The position numbers and the translations under genes were made by a program. 64,000 nt of DNA from Thiobacillus denitrificans (GTDB taxonomy: Bacteria; Pseudomonadota; Gammaproteobacteria; Burkholderiales; Thiobacillaceae): NCBI GenBank assembly GCA_002403375.1, contig DHHQ01000027.1, positions 40,230-104,229 of the forward strand, read 5' to 3'. The notes below the pieces were generated by a model. It had not been told where the DNA came from and did no database searches. It saw only the letters and a program-made list of their open reading frames with translations. Of this stretch, positions 63,306 through 64,000 are shown in pieces; the stretch's first letter is position 1, and each line of letters starts with the position of its first letter.

Positions 63306-63932
63306 CTAGTACTGCACCACCACCGGATCGAGGCTGCGCCACAGATACCAGGTGGCGACGGTGCGCCACGGCATGAAGCGCTTCCCCTGCTCGCGCAGGG
63401 CTGCGAGCGTGGGGCGTTCGCCCGCGAGGTAGTGACGCGCCACGGCCTTCTGCAGGCCGATGTCGTCGACCGGCCAGACGTCGGGGCGGCGCAGGTTGAA
63501 GATGAGGAACATCTCGGCGGTCCAGCGGCCGATGCCGCGCACGTCGACGAGCTCCGCGATCACTGCCTCGTCGTCCATCTGCGTCCAGTGCTCCGGCACG
63601 ATGCGGCCATCGGCGAAATGGCCGGCGAGGTCGACGAGGTATTCCGCCTTGCGGCGCGACAGGCCGCACGCGGCGAGCTGCCCGGGATCGAATGCGGCGA
63701 TGCGCGCGGGGGAGACGGTCCCCGCCTGCGCCGCGAAGCGCGCCCAGATGCTGTCGGCGGCCTTGACCGAGATCTGCTGCCCGACGATCGCGCGCGCCAG
63801 CGTCTGGAACGGGTCGCCGCGGTCGCCGAGCACGCAGTCGGGATAGCGCGCGATGAGCGCCGCCATCACCGGGTCGGCGGCGGCCAGTTCGTCACAGGCG
63901 GCGTGCCAGTAGCTGGGCGGACGGGCTTTCAT
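63306..63932 (-). CDS. alkA: DNA-3-methyladenine glycosylase 2-type (HhH-GPD)
   Basis: 208 residues. The helix-hairpin-helix LVDVRGIGRWTAEMFLIF and the catalytic-aspartate region WPVDDIGLQKAV are clear. It lacks the N-terminal domain of E. coli AlkA, as the short AlkA group does. It removes alkylated bases. It reads toward the EncFtn-like gene. The ATG is followed upstream by a short sequence ending the window. Confidence 0.9.
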   Translation of the reverse strand: MKARPPSYWHAACDELAAADPVMAALIARYPDCVLGDRGDPFQTLARAIVGQQISVKAADSIWARFAAQAGTVSPARIAAFDPGQLAACGLSRRKAEYLVDLAGHFADGRIVPEHWTQMDDEAVIAELVDVRGIGRWTAEMFLIFNLRRPDVWPVDDIGLQKAVARHYLAGERPTLAALREQGKRFMPWRTVATWYLWRSLDPVVVQY

Positions 63933-63978
63933 GTCATCGCCGGGATTGAGGATTCATTGGATGAAACAATCGCGCCCC

Positions 63979-64000
63979 CTGACCCCTGACCCCTGACCCC
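63979..64000. repeat. Short tandem repeat at the window edge
   Basis: About three copies of CTGACCCC, running off the window end. It is too short to judge further. Confidence 0.5.

Overview
The window looks like a stretch of chromosome from a GC-rich betaproteobacterium. The family is less certain; gene order and sulfur-linked genes suggest a Thiobacillus- or Rhodocyclales-like organism. Supporting evidence is the order tsaD <> rpsU-yqeY-dnaG-rpoD, the betaproteobacterial gshA-gshB genes followed by EIIA-HPr-EI, and the runs gpmI-envC-ctpA, trxC-secB-gpsA and yggS-proC-yggT next to pilT-pilU. Most of the window is dense housekeeping DNA with short gaps and many 4-base start/stop overlaps. No gene-free stretch exceeds 300 bases once starts are assigned.

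Region by region. 1-5450 holds the end of an alkyltransferase gene, xerD, and an unusual group of two aspartoacylase-like zinc hydrolases, a GCS2-type ligase and a TauE-type membrane protein. 5447-12845 holds folB, plsY, a coiled-coil membrane protein, tsaD and the macromolecular-synthesis operon (rpsU, yqeY, dnaG, rpoD). 12885-20480 is a 7.5 kb integrative mobilizable element inserted in the anticodon loop of a CAU tRNA gene, most likely tRNA-Ile2. 20532-26603 holds slmA, a MoeB/ThiF-type gene, ctpA, an envC-like gene and gpmI. 26761-33011 holds a regulator resembling SqrR/BigR/YgaV, an RND efflux pair, a DUF2892 protein, a rhodanese, a glutaredoxin and thioredoxin 2, followed by secB, an SH3 gene and gpsA. 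35006-43736 holds a GGDEF/EAL protein, trmL, glutathione synthesis, apbE and a transporter-less PTS. 43749-52280 holds a dynamin-like GTPase, yggU, yggT, proC, yggS, pilT-pilU, an RNA methyltransferase and hemJ. 52279-63932 holds thiol-disulfide proteins, slyX, a protease, a diguanylate cyclase, ettA, a gamma carbonic anhydrase, prlC, xthA, an encapsulated-ferritin-like protein and an AlkA-type glycosylase.

The most unusual item is the mobile element. It splits the host tRNA gene: the 5' half is at 12885-12925 and the matching 3' half at 20433-20480. Nineteen bases inside its left end it carries a complete, diverged tRNA gene with the same CAU anticodon (12945-13021). It also encodes a tyrosine integrase, a RepL-like plasmid replication protein, a MobV relaxase with a recognisable oriT, an AlpA-type DNA-binding protein, and a four-gene cargo operon of unknown function. 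I infer that the element destroys the host tRNA gene and supplies its own replacement.

A second theme is sulfur and thiol chemistry. The ArsR-family protein has two cysteines at the spacing of persulfide sensors, and the genes downstream match the two halves of E. coli YgaP plus reductants. Glutathione synthesis, several TlpA-like proteins and an ApbE flavin transferase lie in the same window.
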